Below are positions 42,384 to 51,690 of a stretch of 64,000 nucleotides of DNA, in pieces; the first letter of the stretch is position 1; each line of letters opens with the position of its first letter. Under the pieces are notes generated by a model. It saw nothing but the letters and a program-made list of their open reading frames with translations. It was not told where the DNA came from and did not search any database. The position numbers were made by a program, and so were the translations under genes. The DNA is from JAADHI01 sp964451325 (GTDB lineage Bacteria; Nitrospirota; Nitrospiria; SBBL01; JAADHI01), in contig CAYVHO010000009.1 in the NCBI GenBank assembly GCA_964451325.1, positions 31,093 to 95,092 on the forward strand, given 5' to 3'.

Positions 42384-44795
42384 TTATCGGACTTTTTTTA
42401 CGGTTTTCCGGGGAGACTGCTTTGAAGTGGATTTTTTCGGCCCCCGCTTTTTACGAAAAGCGTGTTTAAAAACAGTCTCAACCTGTTCTGCGAAAATAAA
42501 CTCAAGCCCTTTTTGAAGATGTTTTGGGACTTCTTCAAGGTCTTTTTCATTGCGTTTTGGAAAAATAATTGTCGTCATGCCCGCGCGTTTTGCGGCCAGG
42601 ATTTTTTCTTTGAGCCCGCCAATGGGCAGGACGCGACCGCGCAGTGTGATTTCCCCCGTCATGGCCACATCATGTCGCACGGGAATTCCTGTGAGGGCTG
42701 AAGTCAGTGCCGTCGCCATGGTGATCCCTGCGGAAGGACCGTCTTTGGGGATTGCCCCTGCGGGTACATGGATGTGGATGTCATTTTTTGCAAAAACCTG
42801 GGCCTTGATTTTAAGCACTTTTTCCTGCGAGCGGATATAAGAGAGTGCGGCCTGCGCGGATTCTTTCATGACCTTGCCCAATGAACCGGTGAGAATCAGC
42901 TCTCCTTTTCCTTTCATGATCGTGGCTTCGATTTGCAGCACGTCGCCCCCCGTCGGTGTCCAGGCAAGACCTGTTGCAACACCGATCTGGTCTGATTCGG
43001 CTTCTGCTTCAGGAATGATTTTTGGAATCCCGAGAAATTGATGCAGGTTGCTCGGCGTCACGCGAATTTTTTGTTTGCCACCTTCGGCGATTTTTCGCGC
43101 AATTTTACGCAACACATGGGCAATCTCTCGCTCCAGGTTTCTCACACCCGCTTCTCGTGTGTATTGGGTAATGATTTGTTCCATGCCAGCATCTGAAATG
43201 CTAACATCCTTGGCACTTGTGCCATGTTCTTTAAGTTGTCGGGGCAGGAGGAAGTTTTTGGCGATACCTGTTTTTTCCTCCACGGTGTATCCTGAGAGTT
43301 CGATCATTTCCATCCGGTCACGCAGTGGAAGTGGGATCGGGTCGATTTGATTTGCCGTCGTGATAAACATCACATTTGAAAGATTAAAAGGCACCCCCAG
43401 ATAATGATCCGAAAAACTGTGGTTTTGCTCAGGGTCGAGCACTTCAAGTAATGCAGAAGAAGGATCGCCCCGAAAATCTGTTCCAATTTTGTCAATTTCG
43501 TCCATCATAAAAACGGGGTTTGCGGTGCCGGCTTGTTTCATCCCTTGAATTAAGCGTCCCGGTAAGGCCCCCACATAGGTCCGGCGATGCCCTCGGATTT
43601 CGGCCTCATCATGAACCCCACCCAATGAAATTCGGATAAACTTACGGCCTAAGGATCGTGCGATGGATTTCCCGAGAGAGGTTTTACCCACACCAGGCGG
43701 ACCCACAAAACAGAGGATGGGACCTTTTAGTTTGCCTTTCATTTTTCTCACCGCAAGATATTCCAGGATGCGTTCTTTAATGCGTTCCAGATCGTAGTGA
43801 TCCTCATCTAAGATTTTTTTTGCGGTGACAAGGTCAAGCCTGTCTTTTGTTTGTTTACTCCAGGGCAGTTCAACCATCCATTCCAAGTAGGTCCGCACAG
43901 TGGCCGCCTCCGCAGAATCCTGATGCATACGGTCCAAGCGGCGGAGTTGTTTCAGGGCTTCTTTTTCAACTGTTTTCAGCATTTTTGCAGCAGAAATTTT
44001 TTCACGAAATTCTTCAATTTCTTCAGAGCGGTCATCTGATTCGCCCAATTCTTTTTGAATGGCCTTGAGCTGCTCTCTCAAAAAATACTCACGTTGCACT
44101 TTGTCCATTTCGCCCTTGGCTTCGGACTGAATTTTTTGCTGCATGATTAAAACATGCAGCTCTTTAGACAAAATGTTGTTCGCTTTTTTGAGTCGCTCAA
44201 CAGGGTCGATGGTTTCAAGCACGTCCTGAGCGATATCGACTTTAAGCCCCAAATTGGAAACCACAAGATCAGCAAGACGACCCGGGTCTCCGAGGTTTTC
44301 GATCAAGGCCACGACATCGGGCATGAGAAATTTTCCGAAAGAGATGGCTTTTTCCATTTGTTCTTTTACGGCACGGACCGTGGCTTCGACTTCGGATGAA
44401 ACCTGGGCTAAGACGGGCTCTTCCAGGACTTCAATTTCTGCCTCAAAATAAGGCGATGTTTGGGAAAAGGAGAGGATTCGGGCTTTTGAAATTCCTTGAA
44501 CCAGTATTTTAATACGCCCATCAGAAAGTCTAAGCATTCGCATGATGGTCCCCACGGTCCCGAGCGTATAAATATCTTCGGTTTTGGGCACTTCAACATC
44601 AAGCGCTTTTTGTGCGGCAAGCAAGACCAATTTTTTTTCGGAAGCGGCTTTTTCGATGGCTTTTACCGATAAATCACGGCCTACAAAAAGTGGAAGAACC
44701 ATTTGCGGAAAAACAACAAGGTCTCTAACAGGTAAGACCGGGAGTTTGCCGGGGATTTTTGTTTTTTCATGCTTTTGATCAGGGGATTTTGACAC
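42384..44795 (-). CDS. lon: ATP-dependent protease Lon
   Basis: An 803-residue AAA+ protease that removes damaged and regulatory proteins. The N-terminal substrate domain begins LPVLPVRDLVVFPQMVLPLF. The ATPase has Walker A GPPGVGKTSLGKS and Walker B VFMMDEIDKIG. The protease domain has the catalytic Ser in PKDGPSAGITMATAL and Lys in GGLKEKILAAKRAG. A Lys-rich tail of about 30 residues follows. GTG 44795 is behind a strong AAGGAG box. Confidence 0.98.
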   Translation of the reverse strand: MSKSPDQKHEKTKIPGKLPVLPVRDLVVFPQMVLPLFVGRDLSVKAIEKAASEKKLVLLAAQKALDVEVPKTEDIYTLGTVGTIMRMLRLSDGRIKILVQGISKARILSFSQTSPYFEAEIEVLEEPVLAQVSSEVEATVRAVKEQMEKAISFGKFLMPDVVALIENLGDPGRLADLVVSNLGLKVDIAQDVLETIDPVERLKKANNILSKELHVLIMQQKIQSEAKGEMDKVQREYFLREQLKAIQKELGESDDRSEEIEEFREKISAAKMLKTVEKEALKQLRRLDRMHQDSAEAATVRTYLEWMVELPWSKQTKDRLDLVTAKKILDEDHYDLERIKERILEYLAVRKMKGKLKGPILCFVGPPGVGKTSLGKSIARSLGRKFIRISLGGVHDEAEIRGHRRTYVGALPGRLIQGMKQAGTANPVFMMDEIDKIGTDFRGDPSSALLEVLDPEQNHSFSDHYLGVPFNLSNVMFITTANQIDPIPLPLRDRMEMIELSGYTVEEKTGIAKNFLLPRQLKEHGTSAKDVSISDAGMEQIITQYTREAGVRNLEREIAHVLRKIARKIAEGGKQKIRVTPSNLHQFLGIPKIIPEAEAESDQIGVATGLAWTPTGGDVLQIEATIMKGKGELILTGSLGKVMKESAQAALSYIRSQEKVLKIKAQVFAKNDIHIHVPAGAIPKDGPSAGITMATALTSALTGIPVRHDVAMTGEITLRGRVLPIGGLKEKILAAKRAGMTTIIFPKRNEKDLEEVPKHLQKGLEFIFAEQVETVFKHAFRKKRGPKKSTSKQSPRKTVKKVR

Positions 44796-44890
44796 AAATA
44801 ACTCCTTGAATAATTAGGGATGATTCTATTTTTTTCTTAATTCATGATCAGGGAAAAATGAAACAAGCACGTCCCATTTCTTATTTTTAG

Positions 44891-45763
44891 CTATAGAGAA
44901 AGACCTTGCAGGTATGCTTTAAATGCCTCACCCAAACTCGGATTCTTAAGTCCCATTTCGACAGTGGCCTGAAGAAAACCCAGTTTGTCCCCCGCATCGT
45001 AGCGACTCCCTTTAATTTTATAACCGTACATGGTTCTAAACGCGGCCAAATCATTTAAGGCATCGGTCAGTTGGATTTCGTTGTTTTTTCCCGGTTTGGT
45101 CTTTTCAAGTATTTCAAATATTTCTGGGATGAGCAGATATCGCCCAATAACGGCGAGGTTTGAAGGAGCCTCTTCCTGTGTGGGTTTTTCGACCAGATGA
45201 TTGATTTTATGGAGCTCATCAATGGTTTGTGCTGCATCAAGAATGCCGTATTGGTGCACTTCGGAGTCAGGCACCTCTTGAACACCGATGATGGGTGCGG
45301 GCGTGCGTTCGTAAATATCAATCATCTGTTTCAGAGCCGGGGTACTGTGATCAATGATATCGTCCCCGAGCAAAACGGCAAAAGGTTCGTCGCCGATGAG
45401 ATGTTTCGCACAGAGCAAGGCATGCCCCAAACCCTGAGGCTGACTTTGGCGGATGTAACAAAAATCGGCCATTTCTGAAATTCTTCTCAAGCCAGGGATG
45501 TGGTGTTCTTTTCCTGTTTGTTTCAAAATTTCTTCAAGTTCAAACGAAATATCGAAGTGGTCTTCGATGGCCCGTTTCCCTCGGCCTGTGATGATAATGA
45601 TTTGTCGTATGCCTGCGGCAACGGCTTCTTCGACCACATACTGAATCAGGGGTTTATCGACAAGTGGCAACATTTCTTTCGGGGATGCTTTGGTCACGGG
45701 TAAAAAGCGTGTGCCGAGTCCAGCGGCTGGGATGACGGCTTTTGTAATCTGTTGTCTGCGCAT
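44891..45763 (-). CDS. galU: UTP-glucose-1-phosphate uridylyltransferase
   Basis: A 290-residue nucleotidyltransferase making UDP-glucose for lipopolysaccharide, capsule and glycans. AVIPAAGLGTRFLPVTKASP, KEMLPLVDKPLIQYVVEEA, VLLGDDIID and the Lys/Glu in INHLVEKPTQEEAPS are diagnostic. ATG 45763 has TTGGAG seven bases upstream and matches the family start; a TTG four codons earlier is the only alternative. Between coaE and lon with gaps of about 95 bases each side. Confidence 0.96.
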   Translation of the reverse strand: MRRQQITKAVIPAAGLGTRFLPVTKASPKEMLPLVDKPLIQYVVEEAVAAGIRQIIIITGRGKRAIEDHFDISFELEEILKQTGKEHHIPGLRRISEMADFCYIRQSQPQGLGHALLCAKHLIGDEPFAVLLGDDIIDHSTPALKQMIDIYERTPAPIIGVQEVPDSEVHQYGILDAAQTIDELHKINHLVEKPTQEEAPSNLAVIGRYLLIPEIFEILEKTKPGKNNEIQLTDALNDLAAFRTMYGYKIKGSRYDAGDKLGFLQATVEMGLKNPSLGEAFKAYLQGLSL

Positions 45764-45857
45764 GGTTTTCTCCAAAAAGAAATCTTATTGGCCCCGAAGC
45801 CCAAAGTCAAGCAGAAGCAAGCGCCTCCACAATTAATCGCTGATTCAGGAAAGTTAT

Positions 45858-46484
45858 TCATATTTTGGTCTTTGTTTTTAGGGTGGCGTCTTTTCGAAGC
45901 CGCTGATAAATGGCAGAGACTTCTGATTGGATTTCATCAAAGGATTTACAATTGTCGATGATTTCATCGGCAAAGGCACGTTTTTCCTCAAGTGGCATCT
46001 GTGCTGCGATGCGAAGTCGGGCTTCGCGCTCCGTGAATGATCTCTCTTGCATGAGACGCGCGCGCTGTGTTTCCAGATCCACATAAACCAGAATGACCCA
46101 ATCCATCCATTGATGGGCTTTGCTCTCGATGAGCAGAGGGGCATCAAAAATGAGCACACCTTGAGGATGCGCTGAGCGAAGGCGGTCTTGTTCTTTTTTA
46201 AGCTGTTTGAAAACCAAGGGGTGCAATATTGTGTTGAGTGTTTCTCGTTTTTTGGTATCCTGAAATATGATATGTCCTAGTTTTCCACGGTTGATTTCAC
46301 CATTGGCGTCCAGAATTTGTTTCCCAAAAGTCGTGACGATTTTTTGGTGGGCTTTGTTTCCTGAAAGGATTAACGCATGGCAGATCTGATCCGCATCGAC
46401 AACGTGGGCGCCTTGTGTTTTGAAAAAGTGCGTGACCGTACTTTTCCCACTCGCAATCCCCCCTGTCAAACCAACTAAAACCAT
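45858..46484 (-). CDS. coaE: Dephospho-CoA kinase
   Basis: A 208-residue P-loop kinase carrying out the last step of coenzyme A synthesis. Walker A is GLTGGIASGKST; VVDADQICHAL and FDAPLLIES are family marks, as is the lid helix RARLMQERSFTEREARLRI. Full length. The minus-strand neighbours are the ExeA-like ATPase upstream and galU downstream, each about 100 bases away. Confidence 0.95.
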   Translation of the reverse strand: MVLVGLTGGIASGKSTVTHFFKTQGAHVVDADQICHALILSGNKAHQKIVTTFGKQILDANGEINRGKLGHIIFQDTKKRETLNTILHPLVFKQLKKEQDRLRSAHPQGVLIFDAPLLIESKAHQWMDWVILVYVDLETQRARLMQERSFTEREARLRIAAQMPLEEKRAFADEIIDNCKSFDEIQSEVSAIYQRLRKDATLKTKTKI

Positions 46485-46588
46485 CTTGAATTTTCCTGCG
46501 TTTCAGGCGAAATTATAACACAGCAGAAAGATAGGGAATTAACGCGATTTTGTGCGTATAGAAGGGAGCACTTCGCGGGATCAAGAGA

Positions 46589-47401
46589 CTATGTTAGCCT
46601 GAGATCATGGGCGACTTCTTGCACAATTTTTTCGTCTATTGTTTCTTTTTTACGCAGATACCCTTCGAGCAAAGCATTGTCGCAAAGGGTATTGATCAGT
46701 CGTGGGAAACCCTTTGAGGCGGCATGGATCGCAAGCAAGGCGGACGCGTCAAACAGGGGATCCTGTGTTCCGGCGATTTCCAGTCGATAACGAATATAGT
46801 CTTCTGTCGTTTTTAGTGTGAGGGAACAGAGTTCATGGCGTATGGCAACACGCTGTTGCAAGGGTCTATCCAATGCAAGGGTTTCATCTAAATTGTTAAG
46901 ACCAAAAAAAACAAAGGTAATCAGTTTTTGACTATCGAGTTCCATGTTGAGCAAGCCTCGAAATTCCTCCATGACTTCTTTGTGATGCAACATCTGGGCT
47001 TCGTCAATTAAAACAACGGCTTTTTTTCCGGAATCAAAGATTTCCACCAGTCGATGATAGAGCTGGGTGAGCAGTTCAACTTTTTTCTCTAGCGGGTTTT
47101 CAATGCCAAGCTGTATGGCGATTTTACGCAGAATCCACTCTGAAGTAATTTCGGCATGAATGACGACCAAGAGGGCAGATTCGTATTGATCCTCGGTAAG
47201 TTCCTCCAGAAATTGTCGTGCAAGCGTGGTTTTTCCCGCGCCGACATCTCCCACAACGATGGCCAAACCCTTTCGTTGCTCGGCAGCATATTTTAATTTA
47301 AGCAGTGCTTCCGCGTGCTGGTGGCTGTTGTAATAAAAACGGGTATCGATCGCCGTCGAAAAAGGCTGCTCTTTGAGTTTGTAATACGCGATGTAGTTCA
47401 T
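46589..47401 (-). CDS. ExeA/GspA-like AAA ATPase
   Basis: A 270-residue AAA+ ATPase. The family start YKLKEQPFSTAIDTRFYYNS, Walker A GDVGAGKTTLARQFLEEL, Walker B AVVLIDEAQML and sensor region LITFVFFGLNNLDETLALDR are clear, and GFPRLINTLCDNALLEGYL is typical. Canonical ExeA also has a membrane helix and a peptidoglycan-binding domain; both are absent here, leaving only the cytoplasmic ATPase. It starts one base after the stop of the large TPR gene, so the two are coupled and probably act together. No exeB/gspB partner is present. Confidence 0.85.
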   Translation of the reverse strand: MNYIAYYKLKEQPFSTAIDTRFYYNSHQHAEALLKLKYAAEQRKGLAIVVGDVGAGKTTLARQFLEELTEDQYESALLVVIHAEITSEWILRKIAIQLGIENPLEKKVELLTQLYHRLVEIFDSGKKAVVLIDEAQMLHHKEVMEEFRGLLNMELDSQKLITFVFFGLNNLDETLALDRPLQQRVAIRHELCSLTLKTTEDYIRYRLEIAGTQDPLFDASALLAIHAASKGFPRLINTLCDNALLEGYLRKKETIDEKIVQEVAHDLRLT

Positions 47402-47402
47402 C

Positions 47403-49373
47403 TTAGAGGTATGAAACCCGATCCCTTCTTTTTTTCTTGGGGGTCGCCTTATTTTGTGCAGGGTCTTTGGAGGTTAGATTATGGTATTTCAATCTAATGT
47501 CCCGAAATGAGGGGTCGGCATCAAAAATTTCCTGATAAAGTGTTTTGAATTGTTTGTCGCCAAGTTTTTCGTAAAGCAGGGCCAGTTCATACTTTAGAGC
47601 AATAAACTGACCGGCTTCATTTCCCCTATTGACAAGTGCATTTTCAAGCACTTGAACCGCTTTTGGTGTTGAACCTTCTTCTCTGTAACAAGATGCAAGC
47701 ATAATGTTTGCATCTTCAAAACGCCCCTCGCCTAAGGCGCCCAACTCGAAGGCCTTCATGGCTTCGGAAAGCATCCCCATTTCTTTGTAGGCAATTCCCA
47801 GGTCGTATTGCGTCTCGGCCTCTTCAACCTCATGCCCGTCGTGACTTTCCTGAAGATTTCGAAACGATTTTTCCAGGGAACCTTCAATTTCATCGTCTTC
47901 GGTTCCAAATCCCTCAGAAAGAATCGTGTTGAGATCAACATATTCTTCTTCACCCCCTGTTGGCTTGCGTGCTTGCAAGGGGTCTTTTGCTACGCTCTCC
48001 GCATTTTGGGCGGGCTCCAGCTGCTCAGAGACGGCCTCTTCAAGGGCCGCAAGTGTGGGTTCTTCCGAATGCTGGTCCGAGAGTGAGTCTGCATTTAATA
48101 TCACTTCACCAAAAGACTCGTCGTCTCCATTATTTCGGATTTCCAAGCTTGTTTCATCGTCAAAATAAGAAGTCTTGTTTTTTGTTTCGGCGCTTTGGGG
48201 CGGAGCGGAAAACACATCCACTTTTTCATTTTTGTTTTCAAGTGTCTTTAACTCTTCCAGAACGCCATTTTTTGCCTTTTTATCTCCTGTCGAATTGTAG
48301 TGTTCAAGGAGATACTGGCATGTGGTAATGGCTTCCGCTGTCATCCCTTGCTGTGTATAGATTTCTTTTAATTTTAAATGGGGTTGTAATTCCGAAGGAA
48401 ATGAGGTTACAAGTGATTTAAGTTGGGCAATCGCTTTGTCGATAAGACCGTATTGCACATAAACCTCTGCCTCGGTGATCGCATTTTCGAGTTGGGCGGT
48501 GTCTGAGGTTTGCCTGGACTGGTCTGCTATCGCGGGCTCACTTAAAAGAGTCTCTTCAGAAGGGAAAATGGTCTGCTCTTGAAGCAGAGGTTCCGCTTCG
48601 GGGGCCAAAAAACCCTGGGCACTTTCTGAGGATTCTTGGTTAGCAAGGGTGCTTTCTTCAATTGTAATCCGGGTTTCTGTTTCAATGGGTTTGGTTTCAA
48701 GAGATTCGGACTTCGGCGCGTTTTCGAGCAGAACATAAGGGGCCTCTTCTTCTATTGGTGTTTGCTGCGGCGCGTATGTCGGGTCGAGTACGTTGATTTT
48801 TTCCCGAATCTTCGCGGCCTCATCAGGCATATTTTTTTCGTCATAGCGGGCAACTACTTTTTTGTACTCTTCGATTGCTTCTTCGATGACATTCTGTTTT
48901 TCACACATCTCAGCGATTTCGAGGCGAATCTTGAGGTTTTCCGGGTCGAGGCCGGAAAGTTTTCGGTAAACAGCGAGGGCGCCTCGAAAATTCCCGTTTT
49001 TATAATAGTGTTTTGCAACCTTGAGATAATCATCAATGGCATTTCCGATGAGTCCGCGCTCGGCATAAACGACCGCGAGTTTCTCGTGAATTTCAATTTT
49101 GGAAGGATCAACTTTAAGTGCCTTTTTGTAGAGGGCGATGCTTTTGAGTTCAAAGGCCGCTGCTTGAAATGCATCGGCTGCTTTGATAAAAGCTGAGGTT
49201 GCATTTGCTTTGTCATTTGATTTGAGATAGAGGTCTCCGATGGCGTTGTAGGTGTTGCCGTCGTTTGGACTTTCGGCGGCAAGTTTTTTCCATTCGGCGA
49301 TGGCTTGTTTAATTTTTCCTTTTAAAACAAGCTTCTGTGCCTTTTCAATGATTGCACTCTTGCTTAAAGACAA
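47403..49373 (-). CDS. Large tetratricopeptide-repeat protein
   Basis: A 656-residue cytoplasmic protein. TPR repeats fill residues 1-200 (KAQKLVLKGKIKQAIAEWKK, YNAIGDLYLKSNDKANATSA). A Glu/Ser-rich linker runs to about 290. A central TPR pair follows (AEVYVQYGLIDKAIAQLKSL), then another acidic low-complexity stretch, then C-terminal TPRs (about 530-630; YDLGIAYKEMGMLSEAMKAF) and a basic tail KKKRRDRVSYL. Start TTG 49373 has a strong AAGGAGG. It is one base from the ExeA-like ATPase. Such proteins are scaffolds; in related bacteria they occur near pilus or secretion genes, but no such genes are seen here. Confidence 0.82.
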   Translation of the reverse strand: MSLSKSAIIEKAQKLVLKGKIKQAIAEWKKLAAESPNDGNTYNAIGDLYLKSNDKANATSAFIKAADAFQAAAFELKSIALYKKALKVDPSKIEIHEKLAVVYAERGLIGNAIDDYLKVAKHYYKNGNFRGALAVYRKLSGLDPENLKIRLEIAEMCEKQNVIEEAIEEYKKVVARYDEKNMPDEAAKIREKINVLDPTYAPQQTPIEEEAPYVLLENAPKSESLETKPIETETRITIEESTLANQESSESAQGFLAPEAEPLLQEQTIFPSEETLLSEPAIADQSRQTSDTAQLENAITEAEVYVQYGLIDKAIAQLKSLVTSFPSELQPHLKLKEIYTQQGMTAEAITTCQYLLEHYNSTGDKKAKNGVLEELKTLENKNEKVDVFSAPPQSAETKNKTSYFDDETSLEIRNNGDDESFGEVILNADSLSDQHSEEPTLAALEEAVSEQLEPAQNAESVAKDPLQARKPTGGEEEYVDLNTILSEGFGTEDDEIEGSLEKSFRNLQESHDGHEVEEAETQYDLGIAYKEMGMLSEAMKAFELGALGEGRFEDANIMLASCYREEGSTPKAVQVLENALVNRGNEAGQFIALKYELALLYEKLGDKQFKTLYQEIFDADPSFRDIRLKYHNLTSKDPAQNKATPKKKRRDRVSYL

Positions 49374-49517
49374 AAGGGTCCCTCCTTATAGTTGCCCTTA
49401 AAATGGGTATCATAGAAGCCCGAATGTGTCAAGAAATCGACGGGAATTCCGGGCTTGTTTTGGAGGGGGTTGCAGCTTAGAAAAAATCAGGAAATGACGT
49501 CTAAAAATCAGGGAGGT

Positions 49518-49721
49518 TTAATCTTTGCTCAAGCCTTTTTTCTCATTTTTGTGAGACAACCATTTCATAAAAATCATGATGAGGTAGACGCCCAGTGCCG
49601 TGCCAGCCAAAAAATAAAAATTCCCAATGATGTGGGGGTAATTTTCAGCCAGGTAGAAAAACCCGGATAAAACAACGGTACTTCCCAGGACAAAGAACCA
49701 TAAGGTGATCAGTGGCTTCAA
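49518..49721 (-). CDS. Small two-helix membrane protein
   Basis: A 67-residue protein with two hydrophobic segments (ITLWFFVLGSTVVLSGFFYL and FYFLAGTALGVYLIMIFMKW) and a charged C-terminus SHKNEKKGLSKD. TTG 49721 is six bases from an AGGGAG box; TTG 49727 would touch that box and is less likely. It follows radC by about 50 bases on the same strand. Function unknown. Confidence 0.6.
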   Translation of the reverse strand: MKPLITLWFFVLGSTVVLSGFFYLAENYPHIIGNFYFLAGTALGVYLIMIFMKWLSHKNEKKGLSKD

Positions 49722-49768
49722 ATTCAACTCCCTTAAATTGATGGTGAGCCCGCATTATATACACTTCT

Positions 49769-50500
49769 TTAGCCATAAACCACTTTGTTTTGATCCGCGA
49801 CTACAGCGCCTCGTTCCTGATGCCGAATACAGCCCGCATCAGCAAAACTAAAATAGCCTCTATCCCCAATGATAAGATGATCTAAAACAGAAATACCCAT
49901 AAGCTCACCCACTTCAACCAAGCGTGTGGTGATCTTTTTGTCTTCGATACTTGGTGAGGGGTCTCCACTCGGATGATTGTGAATAAAGATGACGGAGGCA
50001 GCCGAATCTCGAATCGCAGGCCGAAAAACCTCTCGTGGATGAACAACGGTGGCGGTTAGGCTCCCTTCAGAAATGGTCAGATCTCGTATGAGTTTGTTCT
50101 TTTGGTCCAGGAGAAGAACCTTGAAGTATTCCTTTTTTGCATTTCTAAACAAGGGGGCAAAATGCTGAAAGACATGATGACTTTTTGAAAAAATGGCACC
50201 CTCAAATAAGGGGATGGTAAGCGAGCGTCGTCCCAACTCCAGTGCCGCCTTGAGTTGAGCCGCTTTTGCGGGCCCCACACCTTTTACCGCGCAAAGCTCA
50301 GAAACCGTTGCCTGCAACAATTGAGGCAAGGGCGAAAATTTCTTGAGCAAATAAATGGCAAGTTGCAGGGCATCACCCTTGTGCGAACCTGTCCTTAGAA
50401 GAATGGCCAGAAGTTGGGCATCGGAGAGAGACTCTGAACCATTTTTTAGTAAGCGTTCTCGCGGACGCTCTTCTTTGGGCCAGTCCTTAATTTTCAACAT
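49769..50500 (-). CDS. radC: RadC (JAB/MPN domain) protein
   Basis: A 243-residue RadC-family protein. The N-terminus KDWPKEERPRERLLKNGSES, a helix-hairpin-helix stretch (LCAVKGVGPAKAAQLKAALE) and the JAB metal site HNHPSGDPSPSIED are all intact. Despite the name, its role in DNA repair is unproven; the fold is that of a zinc metalloprotease or nuclease-associated factor. It heads the minus-strand run that continues to thiL. Confidence 0.94.
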   Translation of the reverse strand: MLKIKDWPKEERPRERLLKNGSESLSDAQLLAILLRTGSHKGDALQLAIYLLKKFSPLPQLLQATVSELCAVKGVGPAKAAQLKAALELGRRSLTIPLFEGAIFSKSHHVFQHFAPLFRNAKKEYFKVLLLDQKNKLIRDLTISEGSLTATVVHPREVFRPAIRDSAASVIFIHNHPSGDPSPSIEDKKITTRLVEVGELMGISVLDHLIIGDRGYFSFADAGCIRHQERGAVVADQNKVVYG

Positions 50501-50580
50501 TTTCTAAAATCCGGAATCCATTTATGGGTAATGCTGTCTTCAAAAGGAGACAAAATTTTGTCACTATCGTCAATATATTG

Positions 50581-50603
50581 GCGATATTTCGGAAGAATAT
50601 CGC
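50581..50603. other. Stem-loop between radC and the small zinc-ribbon gene
   Basis: Perfect eight-base arms GCGATATT and AATATCGC around a seven-base loop, in the divergent gap between radC and the 57-residue gene. No T run follows, so it is more likely a regulatory or operator structure than a terminator. Confidence 0.35.
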
Positions 50604-50705
50604 TCAGCGGCCCTAGAAGCGGCTGTTTTAGACACACTCAGCCTGGGCATAAGCTTTGCATTAAAGTTTGAGTGTCTTGCTTTCACTAAAATAAGGAGGA
50701 ACAAA

Positions 50706-50879
50706 ATGAAATGTCCAAAATGTAGTGGGTTGATGTACTTAGAGCGGCTTTCAGATTTCTTTGTGATCTTTAATGTTTGGAAATGCATTAACTGTGGTGC
50801 GCTCATGGATAAAACAATCATGGAAAACCGAAGAAAAAGTCTCGCGGTGTTGGATGCGGTAGAAACAGCATCTCAGTAA
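50706..50879 (+). CDS. Small zinc-ribbon protein (57 residues)
   Basis: A short gene with a near-perfect AAGGAGG box seven bases before ATG 50706. The product starts MKCPKCSGLM and later has CINCGALMDK: two CxxC pairs about 20 residues apart, the pattern of a zinc ribbon. The rest is polar and ends ETASQ. The strong initiation site and intact Cys pairs argue that it is real although it is small. I recall similar tiny proteins in Nitrospirae-like genomes. A nucleic-acid-binding role is plausible but unshown. Confidence 0.75.
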   Translation: MKCPKCSGLMYLERLSDFFVIFNVWKCINCGALMDKTIMENRRKSLAVLDAVETASQ

Positions 50880-50896
50880 GTGTTATTTAAGTGGTT

Positions 50897-51487
50897 TTAT
50901 CCTTTTGATTTACACGAAAAAGGGAATGAGAAGCGTTTTTTCTCGCCTGTCTTTATAACAATAATATCTTCCAAGGTCAGGACCACATCTCGGCAGTGGG
51001 CCTGACCCACTTTCTTAAACAGAATTAAACCCTTCTTTTGATCTCTCGGTAGGATGTCTCCATCTTTCAATCGAAGGGCTTTAATCTTTTCTATTTCTTT
51101 TGCTATTTTCTTTTTTGATTTCGGAAAGAGGATAATACGGGTCGGATCATCCCCTTCACGGTAGTATTGGATACTCTCTGTTTCGTTTAAGGGATATTCT
51201 TCTCGTTCTGTTTCGATGGTGAGATGGGTTCTGGAAAGCGTATAGGAGATGGCTTCTTTGGTTTGATTTGACAGAAGCACTTCAAAAGCAGTGAAGTGCT
51301 CGGAAACATCAATCCCAAGGCGTTTTTCGTCTTCAGAGCCAAGCCCGTGTGTGGTAATGGGTTTGACAATCACCCGAATGGCTTCACGACCACCGGCATT
51401 TTGCCCTTCGGCTGTTGGCATCAAGAGCGGAGAGGATGTACTGCACCCGGTAAAAAAAAGGGCGAGAATCGAAATAATTTTAAGCAT
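50897..51487 (-). CDS. Lipoprotein of unknown function
   Basis: A 196-residue lipoprotein: signal peptide IISILALFFTGC with the lipobox Cys at about residue 15, then a soluble region with beta-rich sequence (AIRVIVKPITTHGLGSEDEK, FTAFEVLLSNQTKEAISYTL) that may be an Ig-like fold. The C-terminus is basic. No catalytic motif and no family I recognise. It converges with the zinc-ribbon gene, with 17 bases between stops. Confidence 0.7.
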   Translation of the reverse strand: MLKIISILALFFTGCSTSSPLLMPTAEGQNAGGREAIRVIVKPITTHGLGSEDEKRLGIDVSEHFTAFEVLLSNQTKEAISYTLSRTHLTIETEREEYPLNETESIQYYREGDDPTRIILFPKSKKKIAKEIEKIKALRLKDGDILPRDQKKGLILFKKVGQAHCRDVVLTLEDIIVIKTGEKKRFSFPFSCKSKG

Positions 51488-51690
51488 GATCCCTCCAAAA
51501 ACGGTCTAATTATAGAGTCTCTTAATAGATAAAGTCAAAAAAAGTATAATCCTGCTTCTAGGAATCTGTCGCGATTTTTCGTTGAATCGAAGGTTTGATC
51601 ACGATATAGTTTCTGCATGATCTTTTTTAACAACACAAACGGGATCAAATTCGCAAAAACAAGTGACTTGACCCTGATTCGGTCTCTTGA

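Noticed and set aside
48542..49282. Long open frames inside the TPR gene in other frames and on the other strand
   Set aside because: They are by-products of the Glu/Lys-rich codons of the TPR gene, with no initiation sites or protein features.
49404..49432. TTGACA on the minus strand upstream of the TPR gene
   Set aside because: The -35 is perfect, but the -10 at 17 bases (TACCCA) matches only two of six positions, so I do not call a promoter.
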